Positions 11,806 to 23,271 of a stretch of 64,000 bases of DNA are shown here, piece by piece. This stretch comes from Lindgomyces ingoldianus. Lineage: Eukaryota > Ascomycota > Dothideomycetes > Pleosporales > Lindgomycetaceae. The notes under the pieces are model-generated. The model saw only the letters and a program-made list of their open reading frames with translations, had not been told where the DNA came from and made no database searches. Made by a program: the position numbers and the translations under genes. The DNA is taken from the NCBI RefSeq assembly GCF_010093535.1, contig NW_022985173.1, positions 1,184,855 to 1,248,854 of the forward strand, read 5' to 3'. Positions within the stretch are counted from its first letter, which is position 1. Each line of letters begins with the position of its first letter.

Positions 11806-13440
11806 ATGTCTTCAGACTACTTTAGAATTGACGAGCATAAACTCGAGGGCTCGCACATTCGAGGGTTCCCTCGGTCCACAGCAACAACTCAGGAAGAAGT
11901 CCTTCATCTCGCCATCAAGCAGTACACCCCCCTCAACAACACCTATCCCGAGCCAGGCGATATTACAATCATTGCGGCGCATGCAAATGGTTTCCCAAAG
12001 GTATCTTCGAGCTCGTTCGTTATAGAGAAAGCCTGTTCATTTTCATTTCTCTGGCCGCTTTGGATCCTCTCTCTGTGGCCCCACATTGCAAACTTGCTCT
12101 CGCAGGTGCTCTGAGAAATTTGGCATCTCGCGTTTATTTGGTTACGTATCTCGGTAGATTATCGTATGGGGTTCTTGTATAGTGTCTAACACACAGTTAG
12201 GAGCTCTATGAACCACTCTGGGACGAACTCCTCAACGTCTCAAAACAACATGGCTTCTCTATCCGCGGTATCTGGGTCGCAGACGTCGTCCACCAGGGCT
12301 GGAGCAGCGTTCTCAATGAAGACAAACTCGGAAATGATCGTGAGACCTCTGCTGTTCCACATATATCTGCGCTCTAACCCCTTCGCAGCTGCTTGGCTCG
12401 ACCACAGCCGTGACCTCCTCCACATGGTCAACACGTTTCGCAAGCAAATGCCACGCCCTATCATCGGCATTGGTCACAGCATGGGCGGGTGTCAACTCGC
12501 AAACCTCGCCTTAATCCACCCACGCCTCATGGAGACCTTGGTTCTCATCGACCCTGTGATCCAGCGCATGGTCTCCGTAAGTGGCAACGTCTCGCCCGCC
12601 TATTCTTCCGCCATGCGACGCGACCGATGGCCATCCCGCGAAGTTGCCGCAACAGCCATGAAGAGAAATAAATTTTACCAAACGTGGGATCCCCGCGTAT
12701 TTGACCGATGGATCCAGTACGGTTTGCGAGAGCTTCCTACTCGGTTATACCCGGAGTGTTCAAGCACGCCTGGACCAACACCCGCTGCTGTATCCGCAGA
12801 ACCTACTGCCACCCCAGTAGCACCTCAACCCAAGGAAGTCACCCTAACGACAACAAAACACCAGGAAGTAATGACTTTCCTACGACCCAATTTCCCCTTT
12901 CGGCCCGGAGACTTAGAACCTTCGTCGTCAGAATACAGTCTTACCAATCCCACCGCTCTTAACCGGCGAACACATCCGGACCTCTCCCCTGGGCCAAAAG
13001 CACAAGCTCCCTTCTATCGCGGCGAATCGATACTAACATTCCATCAACTCCCACATCTCCGTCCCTCGGTATTGTACATCTTCGGATCGCAATCTTTCTT
13101 AACGACGCCAGAGATCATTAAAGAGAAGATGGATCTAACAGGAACAGGTGTCGGGGGTTCTGGCGGCGAGCCAGAAGGAAGAGTCAAGAACGTCATGATC
13201 CAGGATACCGGACATCTAATCCCTATGGAAAAGGTAGAAGAGACTGCTTCTGAGGTTGCTGGATGGATTGCGAAGGAAATGGTGAGGTGGAGAGCTCATG
13301 AGAAGTTAACGGAGCAGGAGTGGGGGAAAAGGAGAGGGTCAGAGCGATCGATCATGACGGAGAGATTCGTAGAGGAGTTGCAGAGTACGATGAAAGGGCA
13401 TAAGAGGCCGCAGAAGAAGGAGAGTGAAGCGAAGCTGTGA
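11806..13440 (+). CDS. alpha/beta hydrolase, Lpx1/AKT2-like, with C-terminal peroxisomal signal
   Basis: Serine hydrolase of the fungal group that includes peroxisomal lipase Lpx1 and the esterase-like AKT2 proteins of Alternaria toxin clusters. Exons 11806-12000, 12201-12339 and 12389-13440 (introns 200 and 49 bp) give 461 residues. Early family blocks are HANGFPKELYEPLWDELL and ADVVHQG. The nucleophile elbow is GIGHSMGG with Ser142; a likely catalytic His is in DTGHLIP (His387). The last three residues are AKL, a PTS1 peroxisomal import signal. A Pro/Thr-rich insert (about residues 215-235) separates cap and core. No toxin-cluster genes lie next to it, so a housekeeping peroxisomal esterase or lipase role is more likely. 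Substrate unknown. Confidence 0.87.
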
Positions 13441-14535
13441 GCGAGATTCAGGGATTTGAGTGCTTGTTTGTGGACAGGGGTTTGGGGGGTTATGTACCCG
13501 GGAACCCGCGCACAATAGACCACTTGATAGAATCGCAAGACCCATCTGTTTATTGCATGCCTTGGAGGGCAGACTTTAGAAGCAATAGGGGTGTTGCAGA
13601 TTGCTCCTTCTCTGTTCTTCCTCCTTCATCTGGCTTGACATCCTATTATCTTGCTTTGTTAAACTTATGATAACTAGGAATCCCAACGTCGCACGTTCTC
13701 CATAAGGGAAATACGACGCTCAAGACATGGACAGGATCCCGATAAAGTATGTAAGTGTCTAAAAATTACTTTCTGCTGATGACGAAGACTTTGAGAGCAT
13801 GGAGTTAATGTATCCCGAAAAGTTTATGTCCGGTCGCGTTGTACGACCCGTTGTACAACATGTTGAGGTCCGTCATCAATCCTCAACACTCAAATCCCTC
13901 CCTCAACCACGAGGTTCACAAGTTCCCTGCACAACATTTTAGCGCCAGGAGTCCGAATCCATGGTCAATTTTGTATCCCGAAGAAATTGTGCAACAGCAT
14001 CAGGATGCCTAGAACATGGCCTTGTCGGTTTTAAGCCTACATATAAACGCGAGGTTACACATGCGGCAATCGTCCGCGGGACCCGTGGAACTCACAACTG
14101 GGCTCTTTTGAGCCTCAGTTTTGTTGCTTCTCGGCCTTTCAGCTGCTGCCTTATTGGTCTACGCTTTTATCAAATCTTCTCTTTGCGGCGGCCGCGGATC
14201 CCTTCGTCAACTAGCGCTGATCTTGCTGGAACTTCCCGCGTCATAGACTCTTGTCTACCAATAGTACCATCGAACACCTTTCAAAAAGTTTGGTAAGACT
14301 CATACAGATAGCATCCTAGAGTCATGGGCTTTAGTAAACCATACGGTGTCTACGCCTCCCGAAGACCGAAGGGCCGGAACGGGAGTATGGGATGGCGCCG
14401 GATCCGAGTATGACACATCCTTCCGGGTTCGTGGATACTCTTAAGATGCGATGTATGTATCTACAAAAATATCTAGGATATCGGTAACCTTGGAGTGTCG
14501 AGTTCTTGGAATCACCCCCTCGAATATTTGGAGAA
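13441..14535. other. intergenic region upstream of the first MFS gene
   Basis: About 1.1 kb without a convincing gene. Short frames (for example 13961-14296 plus) show no domain or splice context. It contains a small inverted motif around GTACGACCCGTTGTACAAC near 13,840. The promoter of the MFS gene is expected here. Confidence 0.35.
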
Positions 14536-16449
14536 ATGGTCTGGGATCTCATCCGCGATTCGGCCTTCGGCCATCTAGTCCGTTTGACGAGCGGTGGAAA
14601 ATGGTTTCCCTATGCTGAAGAGAGGGATCCCGAATTGTGGAAACAATTTGTGAATGAGGAGAAATCGGGATACCTTGCTCATCATGGAGACACCAATCCA
14701 CCAGAAGACTCGTCAAAAGACCAACTGGATGCTGGCTCCACGACATCTTCGAAAAGTCGACAGTCTGAGGATGGGAATATTGATAATGAGGTCAGTGAAC
14801 CAAGGGTGGACCCTGAGAAAGGAAGGGACAAGCACGTTATCGATTGGTTTGGTCCAGACGACCCTGATGTGAGCATCCGCTTCCTAGATGTCGCCACACT
14901 ATCTAATTGTATTTGTAGAATCCACGCAACTGGTCCCGCGGAAAGAGATTCTTCGTCACTTTCGAGATATGTTTCCTCACTTTTAGCGTATACATCGGCT
15001 CTGCGATTTATTCCGCCGGCATCCCAGATGTGATGCACACGTTTGGTGTTAGCCAGGTTGCTGCCACCCTTGGGCTCACTTTGTAAGCTTATGTTAGCCT
15101 TTCATAATTGCAGAAGGCTCATATGTCGCAGATATGTCGCAGGCTACGGTCTTGGCCCTATGGTTTGGGCGCCTATGAGCGAGATACCATTTATCGGCCG
15201 CAATCCCGTGTATATGATGACTCTCTTCATTTTCGTAATGTTCCAAATCCCAACTGCGCTATCATCGAATTTCGGTATGCTCCTCGCTTTCCGATTTCTG
15301 ACAGGCCTGTTCGGCTCCCCGGCCCTTGCCACAGGTGGCGCGACGATTGGAGATATGTACCGTCCGAGGAAACAAGCATACGGTCTCGGTGTATGGGGCA
15401 TCGCTGCTGTTTGTGGCCCCGTCCTAGGCCCTCTTGTAGGCGGCTTCGCTGCGCAGGCCAAGAACTGGACGTGGACAGTCTGGCAAGTGCACTTTAGATG
15501 TATTCAGCTGTGTTAGATACTAATACAAAGCAAAGGGAACTGATGTGGCTGTCTGGATTCTGTTTCGTTTTCCTGTTCTTCTTTCTTCCGGAAACGAGCT
15601 CGACGAATATCTTGTATCGTCGCACGAGGAGGCTTCGCAAGATAACAGGCGATGAACGACTGACCTGTGAGCCGGAAATCATGGCTGAGCACATGACTGG
15701 CAAGGATGTAAGCGTTTCTCATTCCTCACACTATCTCAGGAACATAATGCTAATTCTTTCTTCAGATTGTCCTCATGATTCTCGTCCGCCCTATCACCCT
15801 TAACTTCACCGAGCCTATGGTCTTTCTCCTCAACCTCTACATCGCTCTCATCTACGGCCTCCTCTACATCTGGTTCGAATCCTTCCCAATCGTCTTCGTC
15901 GAAATCTACGGCTTCAATCTCGGCCAAGAAGGCCTCGCCTTCCTTGGTCTCCTTGTCGGCGCCCTCATTGCTCTCACTTGCCTCTTCTCTTGGCTCTACT
16001 TCTACCAAGAAAAGCAATTCAACTCCAACGGCAACCTCCAACCTGAAAAACGCCTACCCCCGGCCATGGTCGGTGCCTTCTTCGTGCCAATCTGTCTCTT
16101 CTGGTTTGGCTGGTCCGCTCGCCCTTCAATCCACTGGATCATGCCTATCATTGGCTCTGGCTTCTTCTCCATCGCCGCATTCCTGCTTTTCAACGCCGTG
16201 CTACCGTACCTCGGTGACGCGTACCCCGATCACATGGCGAGTGTCTTCGCGGGCAATGACTTGATGCGGAGTTCATTTGGTGCCGGGTTTCCCCTTTTTG
16301 CAAACGCGATGTATCGGAATTTAGGCGTGAATTGGGCGAGTAGTACGTTGGCCTTTTTGGGCATTGCATTTATTCCGATTCCGTTTGTTTTGTACATTTA
16401 CGGGAAGAGGTTGAGGCATTGGAGTAGAGCGGCTAGGAAGGATATTTAG
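14536..16449 (+). CDS. MFS drug/polyamine-type transporter (DHA1 family)
   Basis: Twelve-helix plasma-membrane antiporter of the Flu1/Flr1/Tpo type that exports small toxic compounds; the substrate cannot be read from sequence. Five exons: 14536-14868, 14919-15082, 15132-15486, 15531-15707 and 15766-16449, giving 570 residues. The long hydrophilic N-tail (about 110 residues, acidic and Ser-rich) ends in DPDNPRNWSRGKR, the usual lead-in to helix 1. Family motifs are LYVAGYGLGPMVWAPMSEIP (helix 2 and motif A), FLTGLFGSPALATGGATIGD and WGIAAVCGPVLGPLVGG (motif C). Residues PETSSTNILYRRTRRLRK start the central loop. The start at 14536 is the first ATG in frame. The third exon begins at the second of two adjacent identical GTCGCAG acceptor-like repeats; only the first AG keeps the frame. 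Confidence 0.87.
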
Positions 16450-16994
16450 GGATGGACAGGTGGGGCGAATCATTGGTCGTTGTTTTTTTTGTTGCAGAGG
16501 GGTTTTAATCTCTGCGGTTTCGATAGTGTTATTCCATCGCTATTTTGCGTTGGTATAGCGGTTATAGATGTAACAGTAATGATGTCTGGGTATGAGCGTG
16601 GCGTGTCCTGGGTTTTGTTGGAATAGTCCGGGATTGAGAAGTAATATAGATTGTATATTAATGGAAATACCCGCTCTTCAACCACCGTCACCTCTCCCCA
16701 ACCTAGATACTTCCGCGAGCTCGATATTACCGCGCGTCGGAAGCAGTCGTGGTCTTTCGCTTAGAATCTTCCATTTGGGAAACAAATGCTACAGTATATC
16801 CATGTTACTATTTCCGCTGCCATCCTACACTGGGGGATGACTGGAGTCGCATTGAGAATACGATGGTGAAGATCTACCTGCATAAAACTTCACGGCGACC
16901 GTTCATTCTTCTCGAATTCCAGAACAGATACACCATACCCACAATTTTGAATTTTGAATTTTATTTGGCTTCTCTGGCTACCTAGTCTCCGAAA
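16450..16994. other. intergenic region upstream of the cysteine-rich gene
   Basis: A 545 bp spacer between two plus-strand genes. It holds the MFS 3' flank and the promoter of the secreted-protein gene by position. No conserved open frame was seen. Confidence 0.35.
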
Positions 16995-17849
16995 ATGAAG
17001 CTTTCAACTACCAGCTCTCTCCTCCTCAACCTCCTCCTCCTCCTGTCACTCCTACCACCAACATCTGCTATCCAAGCAGACTGCTCAATGTCGGTCCGTG
17101 TAATCCAAACCTCTCCCCTGCCCTCATTCCATTCCATCTCCCTTCCCCATTCCATTCTATGCCCCATTCCCCATTCCATTCTACCCCCTCCACCATCCGC
17201 CCTTCCCCCTCCCTTCCCCCTCACCTGACCCACCAGCACCTACACTAACCCCCCTTCCTCGGAACAGGACTCCACACGCTGCGACTGCATAATGCCGAAT
17301 AACAGCACGCTCCCCGGCACGGACTGTCGCGTTTGCCGGGTCGAAGGCAAACTGATGTGCGTGCTGTGGGGCAGTTCAGGAACGATGTACGGGCCGCTGT
17401 GCGAGGATCCGAAATGCGTGAATGGAGCCGATGGGAAGAGCACGTCCGGCACAGGGTGTGTGTGTGATTGGGGACAGAAGGTGCATTCAAGAGCGCCTTG
17501 TCCGACGCCGGTATGTTTGTGTCCCTTCTACTAGACTCGTCGTTCAAGACAGCAATATCTGCAGTCTCTGTCCTAGCCCTAGTCCCATCCCTCAAGCCGC
17601 TAGCAGCCTACTAATCACACCTGCAACTCATAGGCTGGTGACTGCCGATGCAGTCCGCCCAACACCAACATCTCGCTTCCAGGTAATGTCTGCACTGTGT
17701 GTCCTGATCCGGACGGGTCTCGGTATTGGTGTGGAGAGACGGGGAATATGAAGAATAACTATGGGCCGTTGTGCATGGGGGAGCAGTTTGGACCGGGTTG
17801 TACGGGGAAGGGTGGGTGTGTTTGTCGGTGGTATCCTGGTACTAAGTAG
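16995..17849 (+). CDS. small secreted cysteine-rich protein with two tandem modules
   Basis: Not assigned to a named family. Exons 16995-17093, 17268-17510 and 17634-17849 give 185 residues. Exon 1 encodes a signal peptide (Leu-rich core, cleavage likely after PPTSA) plus a short tail. Exon 2 and exon 3 each encode one related cysteine module: CxC near the start, an N-x-LPG or LPG-x-x-C-x-x-C block, YGPLC in the middle and GCVCxW near the end. Both exons begin and end in phase 0 or at the stop, as expected after an exon duplication. The module pattern (about nine Cys each) suggests disulphide-bonded extracellular domains. Possible roles include an effector or a wall protein, but that is inference. 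The donor of intron 1 (TCG|GTCCGT) is weak, so that junction is the least certain part. Confidence 0.72.
17124..17182 (+). repeat. pyrimidine-rich CCATT-type simple repeat inside intron 1
   Basis: Repeated CCATTCCATT and CCCCATTCC units fill part of the 174 bp first intron of the cysteine-rich gene. It is a short, imperfect satellite and explains why that intron is longer than its neighbours. Confidence 0.6.
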
Positions 17850-18192
17850 TGTGGAGGATGAGCGAGGAGGACGTAGTAAGAGTGAGGTATATGTGTGATG
17901 AAAAGGGTTAGGGGGTGGTTGGTGGCGTTGGGGTTCAGTGTACAGAAGGAAAGGTGTAGGAGAGAAGGTTGGAAATAAGGAGAGCAGGAGGAGTAGTTAT
18001 AGTAACAGCGGCAAGAGATATGGGAACTTCAAGGTGAATAGAAAGAGATGAGTATTATATGCCTATATATGCTAGCCAACCAACCAACCAATATCTATCC
18101 AACCCATTCAAAATATTTTTAGGGTATCAACAAGATGCAGCCGGACCACCCTCAACCTGGTTTCCACCATCCCATCACCCCCTCTCATCATC
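17850..18192. other. convergent intergenic region
   Basis: A 343 bp spacer where the cysteine-rich gene and the second MFS gene both end. The left part is purine-rich on the plus strand (GGAGGACG, GTGAGG). A tract CCAACCAACCAACC lies near 18,080. No gene recognised. Confidence 0.4.
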
Positions 18193-20043
18193 CTATAATT
18201 CAACCGGCCACCTCTTCCGAACATACCCCCCGTATTTATATATTAGCGCCGGTGCCGGAATCATCGCAACAGCAATAAATCCCAACAAGCTATTTCCCCA
18301 GCCTAAGCCTAGTTTATCATACATGCTCGGTGCGCCAAGTGGTAGTACAGCACCAAATAGACATCGAATAGCTGTCATACCAGCAACCGCGCTCGCAGCG
18401 TACTGGGGGAAGGAATCAATGAGGTAGGTTTGGATGGGAGCGAAGATACCCATCATGCCGAAACCGAAGGGGAGGAGCCCGATTATGGGGACGATCCAGT
18501 GGGCTTGTTTGTCTGTTGCCCAGCCGTACCTAGTATATCCTGTCAGCAGCTTGGGAAGAAGAAGGGAATGAGACTTACCAAAAGAACGAAATCGGAATCA
18601 AGAACCCAAAGAACACACAAGTCGGTAACCGCATTTCGGGTTCATACACCCCGTTATTCTTCTTCGTCAACCGTATGATAGTAGCATCACTCGTCTTGGC
18701 AACAAAAATAATCCCCAGAAAAAATCCGAGTCCGACACCGAGATAGGCCAGCCCGCACAGCTCGGGGGACCATCCGTACGTCTGGATGTATACCTGAGTG
18801 ATGGTCGTGAAGAGCAGGAACAGGAGGCCAAAGACGAAAGAAACGTAAAGCGACAGGATGAAGACAATGGGAGAGGTGAATAGTAACTTCAGAGGCCTGT
18901 ACATGCCACGCCTTAGAATGACGCTGGTGCGGAGAGAGTTGGCGTCCTGTTTGTGGGTGAGGATATTTCGGAGTTCAGGGCGGTTGAGTTCTTTCCGTAA
19001 GCGTGCTGTTTTTCGGTCGATGAGAACGATAGCGTTGGTTTCTCTGCCCATAAGGATAATTCCGGAAGTGATGGTCACTCCTGCGATGAAAACCACCCAG
19101 AAATCCCACTTCCACCCAGCACGTTGGGCGATGAAACCTCCGCAGATAGGTCCAAGCACGGGCCCGAACAGAATGCCTAGCGAATACATCGCCATGGCTT
19201 TTCCGCGCTGCTCGGGTAGGAATAAGTCAGAGATGACACCTGAGCCAATAGTTAAACAAGCTGAGCCACCAGTACCAGCGAGTAGACGCATGATGATGAG
19301 ACCGGTAAGGTTGGGTGCAAGAGCGCAGCCAAGGTTGAAGGCGCAGAAGAAGACGTTAGCAATGTTGAGAATGATGAGGCGTCCATAGATTTCGCTGAGA
19401 GGACTCAAGAAGAGGGGGCCGAAGGAAAAGCCGAGGACGAAGACGCTGACACTGAAAGCGCCGAGGATTTGAGAGGAATTATGGAAATCTCGGCTCACGA
19501 ATGAGATGCCGGGAGCAAAGATTGAGGATGCAAGGGGACTATGGAAGGTGTTAGCATCATCTTGTCTCATTCCCATTAGGAAGGAATAATCTTGCCTCAA
19601 GAAAGTGATGGCAGAGACGAGGCCTAGGATGAACCACTTCCGTCTATCAGCAAAGTTTCTACACACTCATATTAGTACGATCCATCTTTGTTAAAGATGA
19701 CGAACAAAACAAACCTTGGATTCGCCGGATCATCCTGATGATCCCACCCAATAAGTCCCTTATCTAAATCAGTCAAAAGGTACGTCTCCGGTCCCAACTT
19801 CACTCTTCTTGTGCTCTTTCTCGACAAATGACGTTCAAGTTCATCTCCAAGATCGTCTTCAGTCTTTTCAGATTCCTATGGCGGATCAGCTGACGAGGTC
19901 ACGGATGGGGGAGGAACGTGGTAGTTTACCTTTTTCGCAGGTCGTATCTCTTCATCTGGGGGGGAACTTCCCTTCTCAATATCGACGTTTTCGTAGTCAG
20001 AGCTCTCTCTAGCTACCTCTTCCTTATCGTCCTTAATCGACAT
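18193..20043 (-). CDS. MFS transporter (DHA1, polyamine/drug type)
   Basis: Twelve-helix efflux transporter of the same broad class as the gene at 14.5 kb, but only distantly similar. Five exons (20043-19930, 19875-19715, 19658-19596, 19538-18579, 18529-18193) give 544 residues. The N-tail is acidic and ends DHQDDPANPRNF, before helix 1. Motifs include FLSPLASSIFAPG, FGPLFLSPLSEIYGR (motif A), LLAGTGGSACLTIGSGVISD and GILFGPVLGPICGGF (motif C). The third intron (19595-19539) appears to start with GC (GCAAGA) and end with CCATAG. Its length is 57 bp and it has no stop in frame, so a retained form would simply add 19 residues inside helix 1. Removal restores the conserved FLSPLASS block. Other introns are 54, 56 and 49 bp GT-AG. 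Substrate unknown. Confidence 0.87.
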
Positions 20044-21910
20044 GATTCGGTTGAGAACCAAGTTCTATGCCAAAATATGGTCTTGAACCAGGGTACGTTG
20101 GAGAAGCCAAGCCCAACGGCGATCTGTTACACTCCAGATCTCAAATATTCTCAGTGTCCCGCGATCCAAGTCGTCGGAATCCCAAGAAAGCCCAAAAAGT
20201 GCGTGAATGAAAAGATGGGGAGATACGAGGAAGAAAACTCTTGGAAAAGGTCCCCCAGTGTATGTGGAAAGAGATTCCTCCTCGAGGCGTGGACCTATGA
20301 GCTTCACTAATCTCCGCGACGGACTAGCCTATTTTGGAAGAGAGCTCGGCCGGCCGGCATTAAGTAGAGAGCGAGGCAAAAAAGATTGCGGGGTTTTCAA
20401 CACGAGGTTAACCTCTGAGGATAGTTGATGGAGGGGAGGCAGGTGATCGTAAATGTTGGATAGAGGCTGTCTTGTTCCGGCTGGAAGGTGAGGAATCTTA
20501 GGTGCATATGATGGCGATTGGGGCGTACTTGTAGGAATGCGAGAGACGCATTGTGAGTACGAGTATCTTTTTCTGACGCGGACGGACGAACGAATTCGTA
20601 TCCTGGTCAACTTTTACTCAGGCCTGCGGAGGGTCGCGTCTCGGGTGTACCGATATGGCGAGATGAGGTGGAGATGGACATCTCGGCCGGCTCGCTCTCA
20701 GCGAAACACATAAAACCGAGAATTCAAACTTATGCAAAAGGGGAGAGACTGAAAGGAGAATTGTTTGCGGCAGAATACGAAGAAACTTGTGAAGCCTTTT
20801 CTGATTGACAGGAGGAGAGGAAGAGAAGAACGCAAAAGCATACCAACTGCAGAACAGTGAAGCCAGACTGAATGGAATAGTTAAATCTTACTCCAGGTTC
20901 TCTTCCTTCTACGCGGCTCTCCCTTTCCATAAGGCTGAATCCTCCGATCCTAAAATCCAGATCTACACCGCGGTCTTTCCGTTCCTCCAAGCTCCGACAC
21001 CGAGCGGCGAGCTCATCATGCGTCTCCATCGTAAGTCCGCAAACTCCGCCATCGCCGTCGTCAGATGATTCAGTCGTTGGATCCCATATACCTCTTCACA
21101 CTAGTCCTCTACCAAAATATATGTGTTTCTCTCTCTTTTCGCGATGCAAGTGATGTTGATGACTTATCCCGTAGTTGACTTGGACATCTGACATCAGCCG
21201 CTACCAGCAACAGGCATTTGTCATGAACCTTGGATGTAAATGAGAGACATCAACGCCAATATAAAGGCTGTTCAAGATAGGATAAACAAGAATTCGTTGT
21301 GTAACAGAAGGTACTTTGGGAAGAGGGGAGTGGGAGTACCTAAAGGTTTACGAGCGGACAAACGACTTTCGGGTCTCCTCCCGGAATATTGGCGCCGCAA
21401 GAGAGTATTGGCACCGGGATTTGACTAGCTCAACCTCTTGCTGGAGTCGAGAGAATGCCAACAACATGCAAAGGTCTGTCTATAATATCCCTCCCATATT
21501 CCACGTCTGGTGAAAAGTTGCAGTTCACCAGTCGGACGGAGTGTGCGAACATTTACGCAAACAGGTATGGCACTGCAAATGTATGCATCTAAACAATTAC
21601 GGGGCTTCAATTCGCGGGGAAACTTTTGTTGTGCAAATACGGCTGTCTACTTAGAACAACATTGCTTTGCGCAGCAAAAGCAGGAGGACTAAACCCCTAC
21701 GGTGCATTGCAAGAACTCCACCGAAGCAAATCAGCCAATGCTGTACACTCTTGAATACTTCTGCGCCTCTGAAAAATACCATGTCAAATGGCCTCCAGCG
21801 CCATTTCATTTCTTTGCGAAATCTGTAACCTTTTAGAAGATGCCTCCGTATCCTATGGACCTTTGAACGCCCCATGCGTCCGACGTCCTACGTCCTGTAA
21901 TGATCAACCC
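20044..21910. other. long intergenic region upstream of the second MFS gene
   Basis: About 1.87 kb between the start of the minus-strand MFS gene and the end of the bHLH gene. It holds the MFS promoter and the bHLH 3' flank by position. A 99-codon minus-strand frame (20730-21029) has a Leu/Cys-rich hydrophobic stretch but no family likeness and no splice support, so it is left uncalled. Confidence 0.35.
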
Positions 21911-23271
21911 TTACCCGCTGAGGAGGTCCTTCACGCTCATTCCCCTGGCACTGTTCCAGCTCCTGCGATCTGTATTCAGCATCAATAACGCTTCTGTTGC
22001 TTCGTGGTCTTCTCGGTCGGCTTGCGGACCAAGCGCTGGCGAGGTGAGCGTGAAAGGAGCCCCTCCAGGGGCAGAAATGGAACCTTTGCTGGAGGGTGCG
22101 GTTGGGAATGGGTTGTGGAATTGCGACTGTGACGGCGTCTGTCCTCCGAATGCTGGCGAAGCCTGAATTGATGGAGATGTTGCCGTAGAGCGGATAGAAG
22201 AGGCTAGTGAGTAGTGGTGTGGATCTGAGGGTTGGAGATTCGGGGAGATGGTAGCTGAGTAATGGCGCGCATCGGATGGCTGGAGATTCGGTGAGGTGTT
22301 GGTGGTGGAATATACGCTCCGGTCTGAGGGATATATGGCCGGCGAGGTATTTGTGAATTGGTATGTGGGCTTGGGTTCGGGGTGGGTAATATGAGTTGGC
22401 GACACAGCATCGGACATTTCCTCATCTTCGTCCTCATCCTCATCCTCCTCGTTGTCTTCCGCTAGATTACCATTGGCTTGAGGGATAGGCCGGTCTTGTT
22501 GCGGCGCTGGTGGGGAAGGTGAAGCACGTCGGGACCGGTGAGACGCTTTCAAGTCAGCGACACATTGTTCCAGATAGCGCATGTACTCGATGCTGGCCTT
22601 TAAAATGTCAGCCCACGTTGGCGTAAGGGATGAGTGTCACTTACTTGGAGAATGGCAAGCTTGTGCATCTCCTGACCGGTGCACGCGGGGATCATATCCT
22701 TGAGCACGCCAAACTCTTCGTTCATCTTGGATCTCCTCCTCCGTTCAATTAAGCTATGCGCGGTCTTCCGAGCGATCTTCCGGCCCGCAGCCGTGCCATT
22801 TCCTGCTTGTTTCCTCTTGCTGCCCGTTCCCGAGGGAGCTGGCGCCGCCTTCGCGTTCGTTGATGCCGTAGCTTGTGGCTTGGCAGGCTCCTGCTGCTCT
22901 TTCGGCTTCATCTGTATGATCTTGCGTGAGCGCGTCGGCGGCGGTGGCAGAGAGTAGTCATCCTTAGTAACTATGCTGCCCTGACTTGTGCTTGCACGTT
23001 TGCGGGATGTGGGAGCGGCCTTCACAGTCGCCGCGGGCGAGGTGGGTGAAAGGGGACGGTAGGATGAATCGGAGGCGTTAGAGGTAGCAGATGAACTCGT
23101 GCTGCCCCTACTGCCCCCACCTATGGCTGCTGGAGGAAGCGCAAAGCTGGCATCAAACGGCGCAGCATTTGCGCTGCTCTTGCCTGCAATGTCGGTCGAA
23201 GGAGCAGGCGTGGGCGGATAACCAGCGCTGGGGCGAGGCATAATGGGTCGCTGGGCTGTCCTCACGCTCAT
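21911..23271 (-). CDS. basic helix-loop-helix transcription factor
   Basis: Nuclear DNA-binding regulator. Exons 23271-22645 and 22597-21911 around a 47 bp intron give 437 residues. The bHLH core reads RKTAHSLIERRRRSKMNEEF, then a loop and helix 2 ending KLAILQASIEYMRYLEQC, with the intron inside helix 2. His, Glu and Arg of the basic region (H..IERRRR) predict an E-box (CACGTG or CATGTG). The N-terminal 150 residues are Ser/Pro/Ala-rich. After the bHLH comes an acidic run (EDNEEDEDEDEDEE) and three imperfect copies of a TSPNLQPSD-type repeat. The C terminus ALLMLNTDRRSWN and GMSVKDLLSG resembles that of other fungal bHLH proteins of this class. The first in-frame ATG is 23271. The target pathway cannot be read from sequence. 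Confidence 0.88.

Noticed and set aside
13441..20043. The hydrolase, two MFS genes and the secreted protein as a biosynthetic cluster
   Set aside because: No backbone synthase, cytochrome P450 or pathway regulator lies among them.
20730..21029. 99-codon minus-strand frame with a hydrophobic stretch
   Set aside because: No domain, no upstream promoter or intron signals, and purine-rich leader-like sequence.
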